NCBI RefSeq assembly: GCF_050753385.1
Contig: NZ_JBLZFZ010000020.1
Coordinates: 45,063-109,062, forward strand
Direction of reading: 5' to 3'
DNA: 64,000 nt
Origin: Pantanalinema rosaneae
GTDB lineage: Bacteria; Cyanobacteriota; Cyanobacteriia; Leptolyngbyales; Leptolyngbyaceae
The translations under genes were made by a program, and so were the position numbers. Under the pieces are notes generated by a model. It worked only from the letters and a program-made list of their open reading frames with translations. It was not told the DNA's origin and searched no databases. Each line of letters begins with the position of its first letter. Positions within the stretch are counted from its first letter, which is position 1. Shown here in pieces: positions 36,343 to 46,124 of the stretch.

Positions 36343-37236
36343 ATGAAACGCTTCTTCAGCCTATTTCTGATTGCGATCGTCCTCACACTGGGGCTAGGGA
36401 ATTGCCAACCGCAATCTTCCTCAGTAGGGCAAACCAATTTAGTGATTGCTTCCAAAGGTTTTACTGAGCAAGATATTCTGCAAGAGCTATTGGCACAACA
36501 AATTGAGCACCACACTAATCTCACAGTCGATCGACGGCGATTAGTAGGCTTCGTCAGTCATAAAGCATTACTCAGTGGTGACATTGACGCGTATGTGGAA
36601 TACACAGGCACAGCCTACACGGGGATCTTTAAACAACCGACAATTTCCGACCCCCAGGAAATCTACCGGCGCTTACAGTCCCTCTATGCTAAACATGCCA
36701 TTACGGTGTTGCCGTCATTGGGCTTTGAAAATACCTTTGCCATGATGATTCGGGGGGAAGATGCCCAAACGCATCAGATTCAAACCCTATCTCAAGCCGC
36801 CCAATATACTCCCCAATGGCGAGCCGGATTTGGCTATGAGTTTTTGGAGCGGGAAGATGGGTTTCCCGGATTGGCAAAAACCTACAATTTGCAATTTGCC
36901 CAACCACCCCAGGTAATGGATTTAGGTTTAATTTACCGCGCCCTCATGCAACATCAGGTAGATTTTATCGCCGGAAATTCTACCGATGGACAAATTGCCC
37001 GTCTGGGTTTGGTGGTACTTAAGGACGATCGCCGTTACTTCCCGCCCTATGAAGCCGTCCCCTTGATACGTCAGGCAACGTTACAAAAATATCCCCAAAT
37101 TCAGACGGCGATCGCTCCCTTGAGGGGGCTAATTTCCGCCGATGAAATGCGACAAATGAATTACTTAGTGGAAGGTGAACTTCAGGATATCAAAGTCGTT
37201 GTTAGCAATTTCCTACAATCAAAACGGTTGTTATAA
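36343..37236 (+). CDS. Quaternary-amine/osmoprotectant binding protein (OpuCC-like)
   Basis: The 297-residue exported protein has a signal sequence ending in LGLGNC, a plausible but atypical lipobox, and an OpuAC-type binding fold (VIASKGFTEQDILQELLAQ, YVEYTGTAYTGIF, ATLQKYPQI). It would deliver glycine betaine or a related compound to the ATPase and permease encoded upstream. The kinase gene on the other strand separates it by 3.1 kb from those genes, so it needs its own promoter in 36061-36342. No clear promoter was identified there. Confidence 0.88.
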   Translation: MKRFFSLFLIAIVLTLGLGNCQPQSSSVGQTNLVIASKGFTEQDILQELLAQQIEHHTNLTVDRRRLVGFVSHKALLSGDIDAYVEYTGTAYTGIFKQPTISDPQEIYRRLQSLYAKHAITVLPSLGFENTFAMMIRGEDAQTHQIQTLSQAAQYTPQWRAGFGYEFLEREDGFPGLAKTYNLQFAQPPQVMDLGLIYRALMQHQVDFIAGNSTDGQIARLGLVVLKDDRRYFPPYEAVPLIRQATLQKYPQIQTAIAPLRGLISADEMRQMNYLVEGELQDIKVVVSNFLQSKRLL

Positions 37237-37280
37237 GCGACTCCCAGCCCCACACTGGTTCCTCGCTCTAACCCAGAAGC

Positions 37281-37314
37281 AAAATTGCCGACAACTGGAG
37301 TTGACAGCAATTTT
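37281..37314 (+). terminator. Terminator of the Opu binding protein gene
   Basis: AAAATTGC (37281-37288) pairs with GCAATTTT (37307-37314), and the inner CAACT with AGTTG around GG, giving a long interrupted stem 44 bases after the stop. The T run is inside the stem end. Confidence 0.6.
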
Positions 37315-37328
37315 CACTTGGTTAAACC

Positions 37329-37364
37329 ACCCCATTCCCTACTCCCCACTCCCCATTCCCCATC
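37329..37364 (+). repeat. Short CCCCA/CTCCCCA low-complexity repeat
   Basis: Degenerate tandem units of the type ACTCCCC and ATTCCCC occur here, a short-repeat style common in cyanobacterial intergenic DNA. The remaining 37365-37913 shows no gene; it is the long leader region of the 1032-residue protein. Confidence 0.6.
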
Positions 37365-37913
37365 TTCACTGTGGTTTATTCATCCGATAACGGCTGTAAG
37401 GCACAAGTAGACGCTATGGTTACACCAGTATGCTTAATCATGCAGGACTAAATCCATCTTTGGATAACGGCGAGATCTATCCAAGGATAGGTTTCTTGAA
37501 AGAAGCATGACCTTTAGGTAGAAATTTGGGGAATTTACCTCACCTTTGCTTGATCGTTGCAAATACCTACTCCAACGCTCTACAACTGGCTATTTCACAG
37601 GTTTATATCCATTAGCAGAGTAGGTTCAGCAATCAGTTACCTCTTCAGAAAGATTCCTGAAGGAATAAAACAGCGTTCAATTGAATTACTTCAACTTGGA
37701 GAAAGCAACACTATTCTTACCTGAGTGAGATAGACCAATGAGTTCATTTCTCCTTTCACCTGCATAAATGTAGTAAGCATCATCTCAAATTGGTACTAAA
37801 CAAATCATGCTTTGGTGGTCTCACAGTCCGTGTTGAGGCACACCATCGTGGCTGCACAGCGATCGCGGCAGTCTATTTGATATTGACGAACACACAGTAA
37901 CTAAGGGAAAACC

Positions 37914-40900
37914 ATGCTTCAGAACGGAAACATGCTGTTGGGTCTAGCAGACCCACATTTATGGATAGCACAAGCTGTTGTTCAAGGCTTTCAAACCCCG
38001 GAACAGGCAGCCCTATTTTTTTCGGGGCCACGCTTCTTTGTAGCCTTAGTCGCAGGGTTAGTCTTGGCGTTTGGTTTCCAATTGCTCCTGACCAACCTGT
38101 CAGTCGCCGCAGGCATCTCTTATTTAGGTGCGAAATCAGACTCCGATAGTCACGACTCTGGGAATGGAGGTGGTATTCGTAAAATTGGCACCGCGATCGG
38201 GATCTGGACGCTAGTCACCGTGAGCATTGCCTTGTTTGTTGCCTGCCTATTAGCCGTTAAACTCAGCCTGATCAATAATGTGGTTCTGGGTGGCATTGTC
38301 GGTTTAGTCATCTGGGGCACCTATTTTTGTTTACTGGTTTGGATCAGTTCCACCACCGTGGGTTCCTTGATCGGTTCTGTCGTGAATGCTGCCGTTTCGG
38401 GATTCCAGTCGATCGTCGGTACAGCTTCAGCCGCATTCGGGGCTAAAGTCGCCCGAGATCAAATCATTTCTACCGCCGAAGCGGCTGCCATCGCCGTCCG
38501 CCGGGAACTGACTGCCGGAATTGACCCGGAAACACTACGGGAAAATTTAGAAGATTATTTGGCAAAACTGCGTCCGGCAGAACTGGATATGGGTCGGATT
38601 CGGCGGGAGTTTGAGAACCTGCTGAATGATCCCGAACTGATGAATGTGGCTGATCCGGATAGCCTCCGCAAAATTGACCGCGCCGCGATCGTGGAACTGG
38701 TCAGCAGTCGTAGTGACCTATCGAAGCGGGAAGTAAATCGAATTGCCGATCAACTGGAAGATGCCTGGCAACAAACGGTTCGCAAGGTTAGTAAACCCGA
38801 TCCAATGCGCGAGTTGGTGGACTATATTAAATCCGCCAGTCCTAATCAGTTGTTCTCTGGTGGGGTAGAACAACGGTTAGATCAACTCGTCAATGAACTA
38901 CGACAGCAACGGCAACCCGATAATAGCTCCGGTGGCTTTACGCAATTCCTCAACGGCTTGATGGGCGTTGCCCTGGGACGACTTGACCTGAATGATTTTG
39001 ATGTCGATCGCATCCTGAACCAATTAAAATCTGCCCGGGATCAAGTCACGGATCAAGCGGATAAAGTGGTAACGATCGCCACGAGTAGTCAGCCAGTGAA
39101 TACACCTCCTAGTGTGATTCGAGCCGATGTCGAAAACTATTTGCTGAACACTTATTCCTGGCAAATGACCTCTGAGACAATCCGCCGGGATTTTCCGCAA
39201 GTGCTTTATGATCCCAGCGCCAATGCAACATTAGTTCGTCATGAACTAGAACAACTCAACCGCTCGGAATTTGAGCAACTCTTGCAATCCCGAGGCGTAT
39301 TTACCCAGGATGAAATTCATACCATCTCACGGGAACTGGAGGCAGTTCGACGCGATGTGTTGAAGGAAGTAACCGGACAGGAAGAACGCATTAAAGCCCG
39401 CGCCCTACAGGTACAGATTGAACGATTCCTGCGCACAACTTCCAGTGCAACCTTATTAGACACAGCCGCTTTAAACCGAGAGTTCAAACCGATCCTGGAA
39501 GACTCAGATGTGGATGCCACTCGCCTACGGGAACGATTCTTACCCTATGGTCGCGGCACATTAGCAGGACTCCTGAATCAACGGGGTGATCTAACACCAC
39601 TAGAAGTTGAACAAGTGGCAACGGAACTAGAGCGGGTCTTTCATCTGACCCTGTCAGACTCAGAAAGTGTGCAACAGGGAGTGAAAACCCGCGTCACCAA
39701 CCAATGGCAACGGGTGGAAGATTACCTGCGGAACACGGGTAAAGCGGAATTAAATCCAGACGGCATTGAGCGGGATCTGAAAACGCTGCTCTCCGATCCC
39801 CAAACGGGTATGCATGACATTCGGGCGCGACTCTCCCATTTCGATCGCGATACGTTGGTGCAACTGTTAAGCCAACGGCAGGACTTAAGCGCCACTGAAG
39901 CCAATCAGATCATTGATCAGGTTGAAAGAAACTGGACTCAAGTCACCCATGTTCCCCAAATGGTGGCAGCTACCGTCAGTCATCAGTACGATAAGCTGAT
40001 GACCACGATCTCCGATTACCTGCGGAATACGGGTCGAGCCGAACTAAATCCGGAGGGGATTCAACGGGATCTGAAGATGCTGTTAAGCGATCCACAGATT
40101 GGGGCGATCGCCCTGCGGGAACGGATTAGCCATCTCGATCGCGAGAGTCTGGTACAACTGCTAAGCCAACGGCAGGATATGACCGAAGCAGAAGCAAACC
40201 AAGTTGTGGATCAGGTGCAAAATACGATCCAACAAGTGCTGCAAGCGCCTCGCCGTTTGGCAGTGCGGACGCAGAATCAATTGAATGACTTCAGAACCGC
40301 GTTAGAAGACTACTTGCGCAACACCGGCAAAGCTGAACTTAACCCAGACGGGATTAAGCGAGACTTACAGCTATTACTGAATGATCCTCGATTAGGGGTA
40401 GAACGCCTGGGCGATCGACTGGCGCACGTTGACCGCTCCACGATCGTGGCACTGCTGTCCCAACGCAAAGATATGACCGAAGCAGAAGCCAATCAGATTG
40501 TGGATCAGGTATTGGCAGTCCGGGATCAAGCCCTGGAGCAAGTTCGGGCAGTGCAACAACGCATTCAATCGGTACTGGATTCCATCACCGCCAGAATTCG
40601 CAACTACCTCAACTCACTAGAACGTCCCGAGTTGAACTATGACGGGATCAAGCAAGATCTGCGTACCCTATTCGACGATCCAGAAGCCGGATTTGAAGCC
40701 CTGCGCGATCGCCTATCGCAATTCGATCGCGGGACACTCGTTGCCTTACTCAGCTCACGGGAAGATATCTCTGAAGCAGATGCGGAACATATCATTCACC
40801 AGGTTGAACGGGTTCGGAACAGTGTTCTCCATCGAGCAGAACGGGTGCAACAACAGGTGCAACGTCGTCTGGATGACTTGAAACATCAAGTCCAGGAACA

Positions 40901-41012
40901 GACGGAAGAAACCCGTAAAGCTGCCGCAACCGCGTCCTGGTGGTTGTTTGCTACCGCCCTGACTTCAGCTACAGCCGCCGCGATCGCTGGAGGTCTAGCG
41001 GTCGGCACCTAA
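37914..41012 (+). CDS. Membrane protein with tandem helical repeats of about 100 residues
   Basis: The 1032-residue protein has about three N-terminal membrane helices (near 40-175), a long soluble region and a C-terminal hydrophobic helix (about 1005-1028). The soluble part contains about eight related units. The best-conserved are four near the end with the pattern YLRNTGKAELNPDGI, then RDL..LL.DP, then a DR-x-(T/S)-L/I-V-x-LLSQR stretch and (T/S)EAEANQI(V/I)DQV. Earlier units are diverged. I do not recognise a function; homologues are known in cyanobacteria but uncharacterised as far as I know. An acidic-basic helical composition suggests an elongated rod. It stands alone, with a strong terminator after it. 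Confidence 0.85.
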   Translation: MLQNGNMLLGLADPHLWIAQAVVQGFQTPEQAALFFSGPRFFVALVAGLVLAFGFQLLLTNLSVAAGISYLGAKSDSDSHDSGNGGGIRKIGTAIGIWTLVTVSIALFVACLLAVKLSLINNVVLGGIVGLVIWGTYFCLLVWISSTTVGSLIGSVVNAAVSGFQSIVGTASAAFGAKVARDQIISTAEAAAIAVRRELTAGIDPETLRENLEDYLAKLRPAELDMGRIRREFENLLNDPELMNVADPDSLRKIDRAAIVELVSSRSDLSKREVNRIADQLEDAWQQTVRKVSKPDPMRELVDYIKSASPNQLFSGGVEQRLDQLVNELRQQRQPDNSSGGFTQFLNGLMGVALGRLDLNDFDVDRILNQLKSARDQVTDQADKVVTIATSSQPVNTPPSVIRADVENYLLNTYSWQMTSETIRRDFPQVLYDPSANATLVRHELEQLNRSEFEQLLQSRGVFTQDEIHTISRELEAVRRDVLKEVTGQEERIKARALQVQIERFLRTTSSATLLDTAALNREFKPILEDSDVDATRLRERFLPYGRGTLAGLLNQRGDLTPLEVEQVATELERVFHLTLSDSESVQQGVKTRVTNQWQRVEDYLRNTGKAELNPDGIERDLKTLLSDPQTGMHDIRARLSHFDRDTLVQLLSQRQDLSATEANQIIDQVERNWTQVTHVPQMVAATVSHQYDKLMTTISDYLRNTGRAELNPEGIQRDLKMLLSDPQIGAIALRERISHLDRESLVQLLSQRQDMTEAEANQVVDQVQNTIQQVLQAPRRLAVRTQNQLNDFRTALEDYLRNTGKAELNPDGIKRDLQLLLNDPRLGVERLGDRLAHVDRSTIVALLSQRKDMTEAEANQIVDQVLAVRDQALEQVRAVQQRIQSVLDSITARIRNYLNSLERPELNYDGIKQDLRTLFDDPEAGFEALRDRLSQFDRGTLVALLSSREDISEADAEHIIHQVERVRNSVLHRAERVQQQVQRRLDDLKHQVQEQTEETRKAAATASWWLFATALTSATAAAIAGGLAVGT

Positions 41013-41045
41013 GGATCACTCAGCTTTGATCACGTACAGAAGCAT

Positions 41046-41097
41046 GGACTGGGTAAGATACTCTGATAATGAGTAACCTTACGCAGTCCTTTATTTT
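41046..41097 (+). terminator. Terminator of the repeat-protein gene
   Basis: GGACTGGGTAAG pairs with CTTACGCAGTCC with one mismatch, with inner TACTC and GAGTA, followed by TTTATTTT. Confidence 0.88.
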
Positions 41098-41111
41098 CAG
41101 TTTCTCCACCT

Positions 41112-42185
41112 ATGTCCTACCCATTCTTACTCAGTCGGGCGTTACTCCAATTTGAACAGGGAGCAGAAGCAGTGCTGAACGAGATTTCAGCCATCACTGT
41201 CACCCCAGATCAACACCTGTGGATTGGCTCCGACGAAGTAAATACGATCGAGCGCTTAACCGAGATCAAACCTTATATTTTTGGGCAGCATCAACCCTTT
41301 AAGATCAGTGATTTTATTGACTTGCGTGAACCAGATACCGAAATTGATATCGAGGGATTGAGTTATGACAATTCCTACCTCTGGTTAACCGGCTCCCATA
41401 GTCCAAAACGGTCTAAAGCCAAGGGCAAAGATGCTCAAAGGGACATGGAGCGGTTGGCTAAAATCAAAACCGAACTGAATCGGTATGTGATCGCGCGAAT
41501 TCCTGTGGTGGATGGCAAATTACAGCAACAGTGTGCCCATCCTAAATCTGAGCAACAGCCATTAACCGCCGCCCGATTGCAATATACCGAGGACGGCAAT
41601 CTGCTGACCGAAGCGCTGAAGGATGATCCGCATCTGGGTGTATGGTTAACCAATCCCATTCCCAGTAAAGAAAACGGGTTGGATATTGAAGGATTAGCCG
41701 TTCACGACGATCGCATCTTTCTGGGATTACGGGGTCCGGTGTTACGCGGATGGGCGATCGTGTTAGAAATTGCCGTGAAAGAAATTGAGCCGGGTATCCT
41801 GGGGCTGAAGAAAATTGGTAAGAATAAACAGCTTTATCACAAGCATTTTGTCAATTTACATGGCTTAGGAGTCCGCGAAATTTGCCTACACGGGAATCAT
41901 TTAATTATCCTGGCAGGTCCCACTATGGCACTCGAAGGAGCTATGCAGGTTTTCTGCCTGAAGCATATTCTCGATCGCTCAGGGGATAGCCTTTCTAGCC
42001 TTGAATCTGGAGAGCTAAAGCTGTTGTTTGATTTACCCTTCACGATCGGCAGTGATCATGCCGAAGGCTTAGTCGTAGTACCTTGCCTGGGCTACGATGA
42101 TGCCCTCATGGTGGTGTATGACTCCCCCGATCCCCGCCGCATTGTGGAGCCTAAAGCGGTGTTTGCCGATATTTTCCGATTATGA
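41112..42185 (+). CDS. DUF3616 domain-containing protein
   Basis: The 357-residue protein matches DUF3616, with repeated beta-propeller-like blades such as IDIEGLSYDNSYLWLTGSHS and LDIEGLAVHDDRIFLGLRGP, and a final GSDHAEGLVVV. No signal peptide is seen. Its function is unknown; the pattern of repeated D-I-E-G-L motifs suggests a propeller related to phytase-like or SdiA-regulated families. It starts just after the terminator of the preceding gene, so it has its own promoter or is read through. Confidence 0.85.
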   Translation: MSYPFLLSRALLQFEQGAEAVLNEISAITVTPDQHLWIGSDEVNTIERLTEIKPYIFGQHQPFKISDFIDLREPDTEIDIEGLSYDNSYLWLTGSHSPKRSKAKGKDAQRDMERLAKIKTELNRYVIARIPVVDGKLQQQCAHPKSEQQPLTAARLQYTEDGNLLTEALKDDPHLGVWLTNPIPSKENGLDIEGLAVHDDRIFLGLRGPVLRGWAIVLEIAVKEIEPGILGLKKIGKNKQLYHKHFVNLHGLGVREICLHGNHLIILAGPTMALEGAMQVFCLKHILDRSGDSLSSLESGELKLLFDLPFTIGSDHAEGLVVVPCLGYDDALMVVYDSPDPRRIVEPKAVFADIFRL

Positions 42186-42422
42186 GTAAGTGCGCTCCAT
42201 CGCATGTTAGAGCCGGATCGAACTAAAAATCTCCCCTCCGATAGCTGCTTACACCAAAGCCAATTCGTTACATTTAGGTAGTTTCATAAATCAAAGTTAT
42301 ATCGAAATCTCTCACTTCAAGTTAGTAGCATCTATATTACTATTCATATTTTGAGTGATAGTCCTGCTCATCACTTTTAGCGAATCAATCATCATTTACA
42401 TTGATGTTAAGTCTGAATTGTC

Positions 42423-42872
42423 ATGAATACCATGGTTATGAGTGTAGGACAGCTAGAGCGTAGCCTGTCCCAACAAATTCAAGCCCTTTATTACGAACGC
42501 TTGGGGCATCGTCCCAGTAAAGTGACGTGTCAGTTATTCGATGAAAAACTAGCGATCGTGATCGAAGACTCGATTACTCAGCCCGAGCAACTGCTCCAAA
42601 AAGAAGGACAGGAAGCTTTAGTTGAACAAGTCAGAGCCGATCTAAATTCAGCCATGCAAGCTCAACTAAAAAACACGATCGCGTCGATTCTCAGCACTGA
42701 GGTGCTAGATATCATGGCTAATTCCACCCTGGAAACGGGTAGAACCGGCATTATCGCGGTATTGGATAGAACCCCACAGGTTCGCAATCCTGAGTCAATT
42801 CCCAAGTCAAAACACCGCCATCAGACGAATGACGATCGGGATGGGCAGGTGGCACAGACCCAAGCAGACTAA
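42423..42872 (+). CDS. DUF2294 family protein
   Basis: The 149-residue protein matches DUF2294 (LERSLSQQIQALYYERLGHRPSKVTCQLF, IVIEDSITQPEQLL), a small family of unknown function in diverse bacteria. The tail after about residue 120 is polar and disordered-looking. The start could be ATG 42423 or 42432. It converges on the response regulator, with four bases of overlap. Confidence 0.85.
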   Translation: MNTMVMSVGQLERSLSQQIQALYYERLGHRPSKVTCQLFDEKLAIVIEDSITQPEQLLQKEGQEALVEQVRADLNSAMQAQLKNTIASILSTEVLDIMANSTLETGRTGIIAVLDRTPQVRNPESIPKSKHRHQTNDDRDGQVAQTQAD

Positions 42873-43267
42873 CCTGTCAAATCACTAGCTTTGATTGAGC
42901 TTAACTGCCGTTGAATCACCGCTTCTAACTCATCCAACATGTAAGGTTTACTGATGTAGTCTACAAATCCCGCCTGTAACATTCGTTCCCGATCTTCTTT
43001 GCGAGCCAGGGCGGTCACAGCAATCACGGGAATCTCCTGAGTCAGGGGATCGGCTTGTAAGTATTGGATCACTTCCAGTCCACTCAGCGTCGGCAACATA
43101 ATATCCAACAAAATTAAATCTGGACAATGGCTTTTGGCAATCTGCAATGCCACCTGACTATCGGTTTCACCAATAAATTCAAACTCCAGACTCTCCAGAA
43201 CATAGCGCACTAAAAGGAGATGATCCTCATTATCATCAACGACCAGAATTAGAGGTGGTCGAGTCAT
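42869..43267 (-). CDS. CheY-like single-domain response regulator
   Basis: The 132-residue receiver has the acidic pocket DDNED, the phospho-acceptor Asp in LILLDIMLPTLSG and the Lys in YISKPYMLDE. There is no output domain, so it acts by protein contact, perhaps as a phosphorelay intermediate. The frame extends 15 codons further upstream (to 43312); the core begins right at MTRPPLILVVDD, so 43267 is preferred. The overlap with DUF2294 is convergent. Confidence 0.88.
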   Translation of the reverse strand: MTRPPLILVVDDNEDHLLLVRYVLESLEFEFIGETDSQVALQIAKSHCPDLILLDIMLPTLSGLEVIQYLQADPLTQEIPVIAVTALARKEDRERMLQAGFVDYISKPYMLDELEAVIQRQLSSIKASDLTG

Positions 43268-43561
43268 ACGCTGGTGAGGACTATTACAGGACAGTGATAC
43301 ATCTATACCCACGTTGGAATCTCCGTCGTCAAGAGGCGCTGTGACCAGAGATGACTTGCAAAGGCATTCTTTTGGCGGGGGCGATCGCGCCGATGAAAGA
43401 GTGGCTCACATCACTTACGCCAGGTTAATGTTCGTCCTCAATATTCTTTAACGAAAGTTTCAGAACAAACATCAAGCTAGTCGCATGAGACTTCTCCTTT
43501 CTCTATAAAACAACATTTTTAGAAATAATGAAGTAGTAGTTGCCGTAATTAATTTACTCTC

Positions 43562-43616
43562 AGGAAATCCCTTGCCATTATGTTCCTGTGAAACACTCTG
43601 CCACAAGGGAATTCCT
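43562..43616 (-). other. Hairpin after the amino-acid binding protein gene
   Basis: AGGAAATCCCTTG (43562-43574) is complementary to CAAGGGAATTCCT (43604-43616) with one mismatch. It lies just downstream of the leftward binding-protein gene. It lacks a T run, so it may be a processing or stability hairpin. The region 43268-43640 holds no other feature. Confidence 0.45.
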
Positions 43617-43640
43617 CGATCGTAAGGCAATCTCGACTAT

Positions 43641-44876
43641 TTACTTCAAAAAGGTAAATTTACCATTCTTACCATCTGGCTCCATCTTAATTTGTGCCAC
43701 ATAAAACTCTTTCTGGACAATCTCACCTTCCGGGGTAAACGAAATCTCTCCTAACGGAGTGTTGTAGTTACCCGCCAATACCTGTTGATTCAATGCTACT
43801 CGCAAGTCTCCTAGAGGCTTTTGAGCTACTTTATTCTGTTGATCAACCGTCTTCAGGGCTTCTACAAACACCTGGACTCCAGCGAATGCCTGGGCACTGA
43901 ATTGAGGTGGCTCTTTTTTATACTGCTCAAAATAGGCATCTCGAAAGGCTTTGTTAATGTCGCCTGGATGTTCAGGACTATAGGCTTGAGCAATTAAAAT
44001 CCCATCACATAATGCCTTGCAAACCGAAAAAATATTAGAAGTATTTAACCCATTACCACCGATAATCGATCCTTTGTAGCCTAACTCTCGGAGCTGTCGT
44101 ACTAGATTACCGCCATCGGCTGCCAGCCCTGAAATAATCACCAGATCAGGCTTTAAGTTTAGGGCAGTCGTTACCTGGGTCTGGAAATCGGTATCGGTGG
44201 TTTGAAACTTCTGTACCGTGACCACCTCTAACCCTTGATCCTTAACAGTTTGTTGAAAGATTTCGGTTTCCGATTTGCTAAACGCGTCATTTTGGGCAAA
44301 GAACACTGCCACTTTCTTAATATTGGGATCAATCTTTAAAGCGGCTTTGACTGAGTTAGGAGCCACCACCGCCACCGGAGCCGATACCCGCGCCACAAAA
44401 TCACCAATCTGGGGAATCCCTTTTGCTGTATTAGAAGGTCCTAGCACAGGCACTTTTGCCCGATCGGCGATCGGATCGGCACTAAAGGCTTGCTGAGACA
44501 GGGTAGGCCCGACAATCCCCACGACTTTGTCTTTAGTAATCAACGTCTGGAAGGCATTAATCGCCCCCTGCTCATCCCCTGCCGTATCTTGAAACACCAG
44601 GCGAATGGGTGTGCCGTTAATCCCTCCTTGATCATTGAAGTATTTTTCAGCAATTTTAGCGCCCGCAACCTGCTCCTGCCCCAATAACGCCACATTACTG
44701 GTTTGGGCTACCCCAACCCCGATCGAGATCGCACTCCCGCTATTACGGCTGGCACTGGTCTGTTCAGCCGCTCCCGGACTGGCGGTATCCCCAGGTGTGC
44801 CCGAGTCAGACGGTGTACAAGCCGCTAACAGCACAACTCCGGCGGCAAACAATCCTGATAAACGATGATTCACCAT
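43641..44876 (-). CDS. Branched-chain/neutral amino-acid binding lipoprotein (NatB-like)
   Basis: The 411-residue type I periplasmic binding protein has a lipoprotein signal (LLAAC, Cys20), a low-complexity Ser/Thr/Pro/Gly linker to about residue 50, and a two-lobed LivJ-type fold (VGVAQTSNVALLGQEQVAGAKIA, GIVGPTLSQQAFSA, FAQNDAFSKSE). NatB of the cyanobacterial N-I neutral amino acid transporter is the closest description I can give; urea-binding UrtA is less likely. No transporter permease or ATPase is adjacent. Confidence 0.85.
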   Translation of the reverse strand: MVNHRLSGLFAAGVVLLAACTPSDSGTPGDTASPGAAEQTSASRNSGSAISIGVGVAQTSNVALLGQEQVAGAKIAEKYFNDQGGINGTPIRLVFQDTAGDEQGAINAFQTLITKDKVVGIVGPTLSQQAFSADPIADRAKVPVLGPSNTAKGIPQIGDFVARVSAPVAVVAPNSVKAALKIDPNIKKVAVFFAQNDAFSKSETEIFQQTVKDQGLEVVTVQKFQTTDTDFQTQVTTALNLKPDLVIISGLAADGGNLVRQLRELGYKGSIIGGNGLNTSNIFSVCKALCDGILIAQAYSPEHPGDINKAFRDAYFEQYKKEPPQFSAQAFAGVQVFVEALKTVDQQNKVAQKPLGDLRVALNQQVLAGNYNTPLGEISFTPEGEIVQKEFYVAQIKMEPDGKNGKFTFLK

Positions 44877-44984
44877 GGTTCTCTCCCAACCCCTATGTAA
44901 TCAAACTAGGCTCAATAAATTCTCTGCACATCTTATTTCACCGGAAAAGTGAACCAGGGGCAATGGGCAGCGATCGCAATCCCC

Positions 44985-46124
44985 TCAGAACCGACAGATC
45001 GAACTGGGTTGCACTGGACAGGATTTTTGGGACAGGGGAGTTTCGCGAACATCAAGCTGTTTTAATTGCTCCAGAGCGGTCAGAGGACTGAGATCTGACA
45101 CTGACGTATTAAATAAATCGAGGTGGACCAGATTTTCTAAGGACGCGATCGCCCTCAGGTCAGCCACCGATGTATTAAATAAATCTAAGTGGGTCAACTG
45201 CTGTAATCCTGTCAGGGGCGACAGATCCGCGACTTGAGTATTACCCAACGATAACTCGGTTAAATTAAATAATCCCGCTAAGGGCTGAATATCCGTAATC
45301 GGATTCTCAAACAACACTAACCGTTCCAGTTGAGTCAATGTCGCTAACGCCCGAATATTGGTAATGCGGTTTTCAAACAGTAATAGAGTTTTGAGGTTGG
45401 TTAAGCCAGCCAGGGGCTGCACATCGGTAATTTGATTCTCATGCAGCGACAAGTATTCTAACTGTTTCAGGTTCGCTAAGGGTCGCAGATCGGTAATGCG
45501 ATTGCGAAATAGTCGGAGATGGGTCAGTTTCGTCAGGGTGGCTAACGGACTCAGATCTTGAATTTGATTGTCATATAGAGCCAGGTGCGTCAGATTGGTT
45601 AGCCCAGCCAACGATCGCAGATTGGTGATTTGATTGGTATCCAGAGTCAGCAATTGCAACTTAGTTAACCGAGACAACGGCTGCAAATCCACAATCCGAT
45701 TCACATCTAACGCCAATTCCGTCAGGTTCGTCAAATTCGCCAGGGGACTGAGATCAACAATCTGGTTACTACTCAGAGCCAGTCCTTGCAGTTGCGTCAA
45801 AGCCGCTAATGGACGCAGATCCGCCAGTTGACTATTACTCAGATTCAGAACGATTTGGGTAGAGAGATGCTGCTCGGCAGTCTGACAGTCTTCTGTACCC
45901 GCGATCGCCAATAGCAACTGAATCGTATATTGCGTATCGGCTGGCAGCGTCGATCGTCGATCGCACCAATCCGCAAACCGTTGCCCTTCAGATAAGGGAT
46001 TTGCTGCCGCGATCGCTCCCGAACTGGAGACGGCAATCAAGCTGAAGGCGAGTGCAGACATCGATCGTTGCACCCCATCACGAATCCAACTCCACATAGG
46101 CTGACCTGCTAGAATTTCTTCCAC
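44985..46124 (-). CDS. Internalin-like leucine-rich repeat protein
   Basis: The 379-residue protein has an N-terminal hydrophobic segment (about 20-40, signal or anchor), a short Cys-containing cap region and then about eleven 22-residue repeats of the bacterial internalin type (L-x-x-L-T-x-L-x-x-L-x-L-x-x-N-x-I-x-D-L-x-P-L). The C-terminus is capped by a Cys-containing SQKSCPVQPSSICRF segment. It is probably exported and mediates protein binding. It lies 108 bases upstream of the binding-protein gene on the same strand. Confidence 0.9.
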   Translation of the reverse strand: MEEILAGQPMWSWIRDGVQRSMSALAFSLIAVSSSGAIAAANPLSEGQRFADWCDRRSTLPADTQYTIQLLLAIAGTEDCQTAEQHLSTQIVLNLSNSQLADLRPLAALTQLQGLALSSNQIVDLSPLANLTNLTELALDVNRIVDLQPLSRLTKLQLLTLDTNQITNLRSLAGLTNLTHLALYDNQIQDLSPLATLTKLTHLRLFRNRITDLRPLANLKQLEYLSLHENQITDVQPLAGLTNLKTLLLFENRITNIRALATLTQLERLVLFENPITDIQPLAGLFNLTELSLGNTQVADLSPLTGLQQLTHLDLFNTSVADLRAIASLENLVHLDLFNTSVSDLSPLTALEQLKQLDVRETPLSQKSCPVQPSSICRF

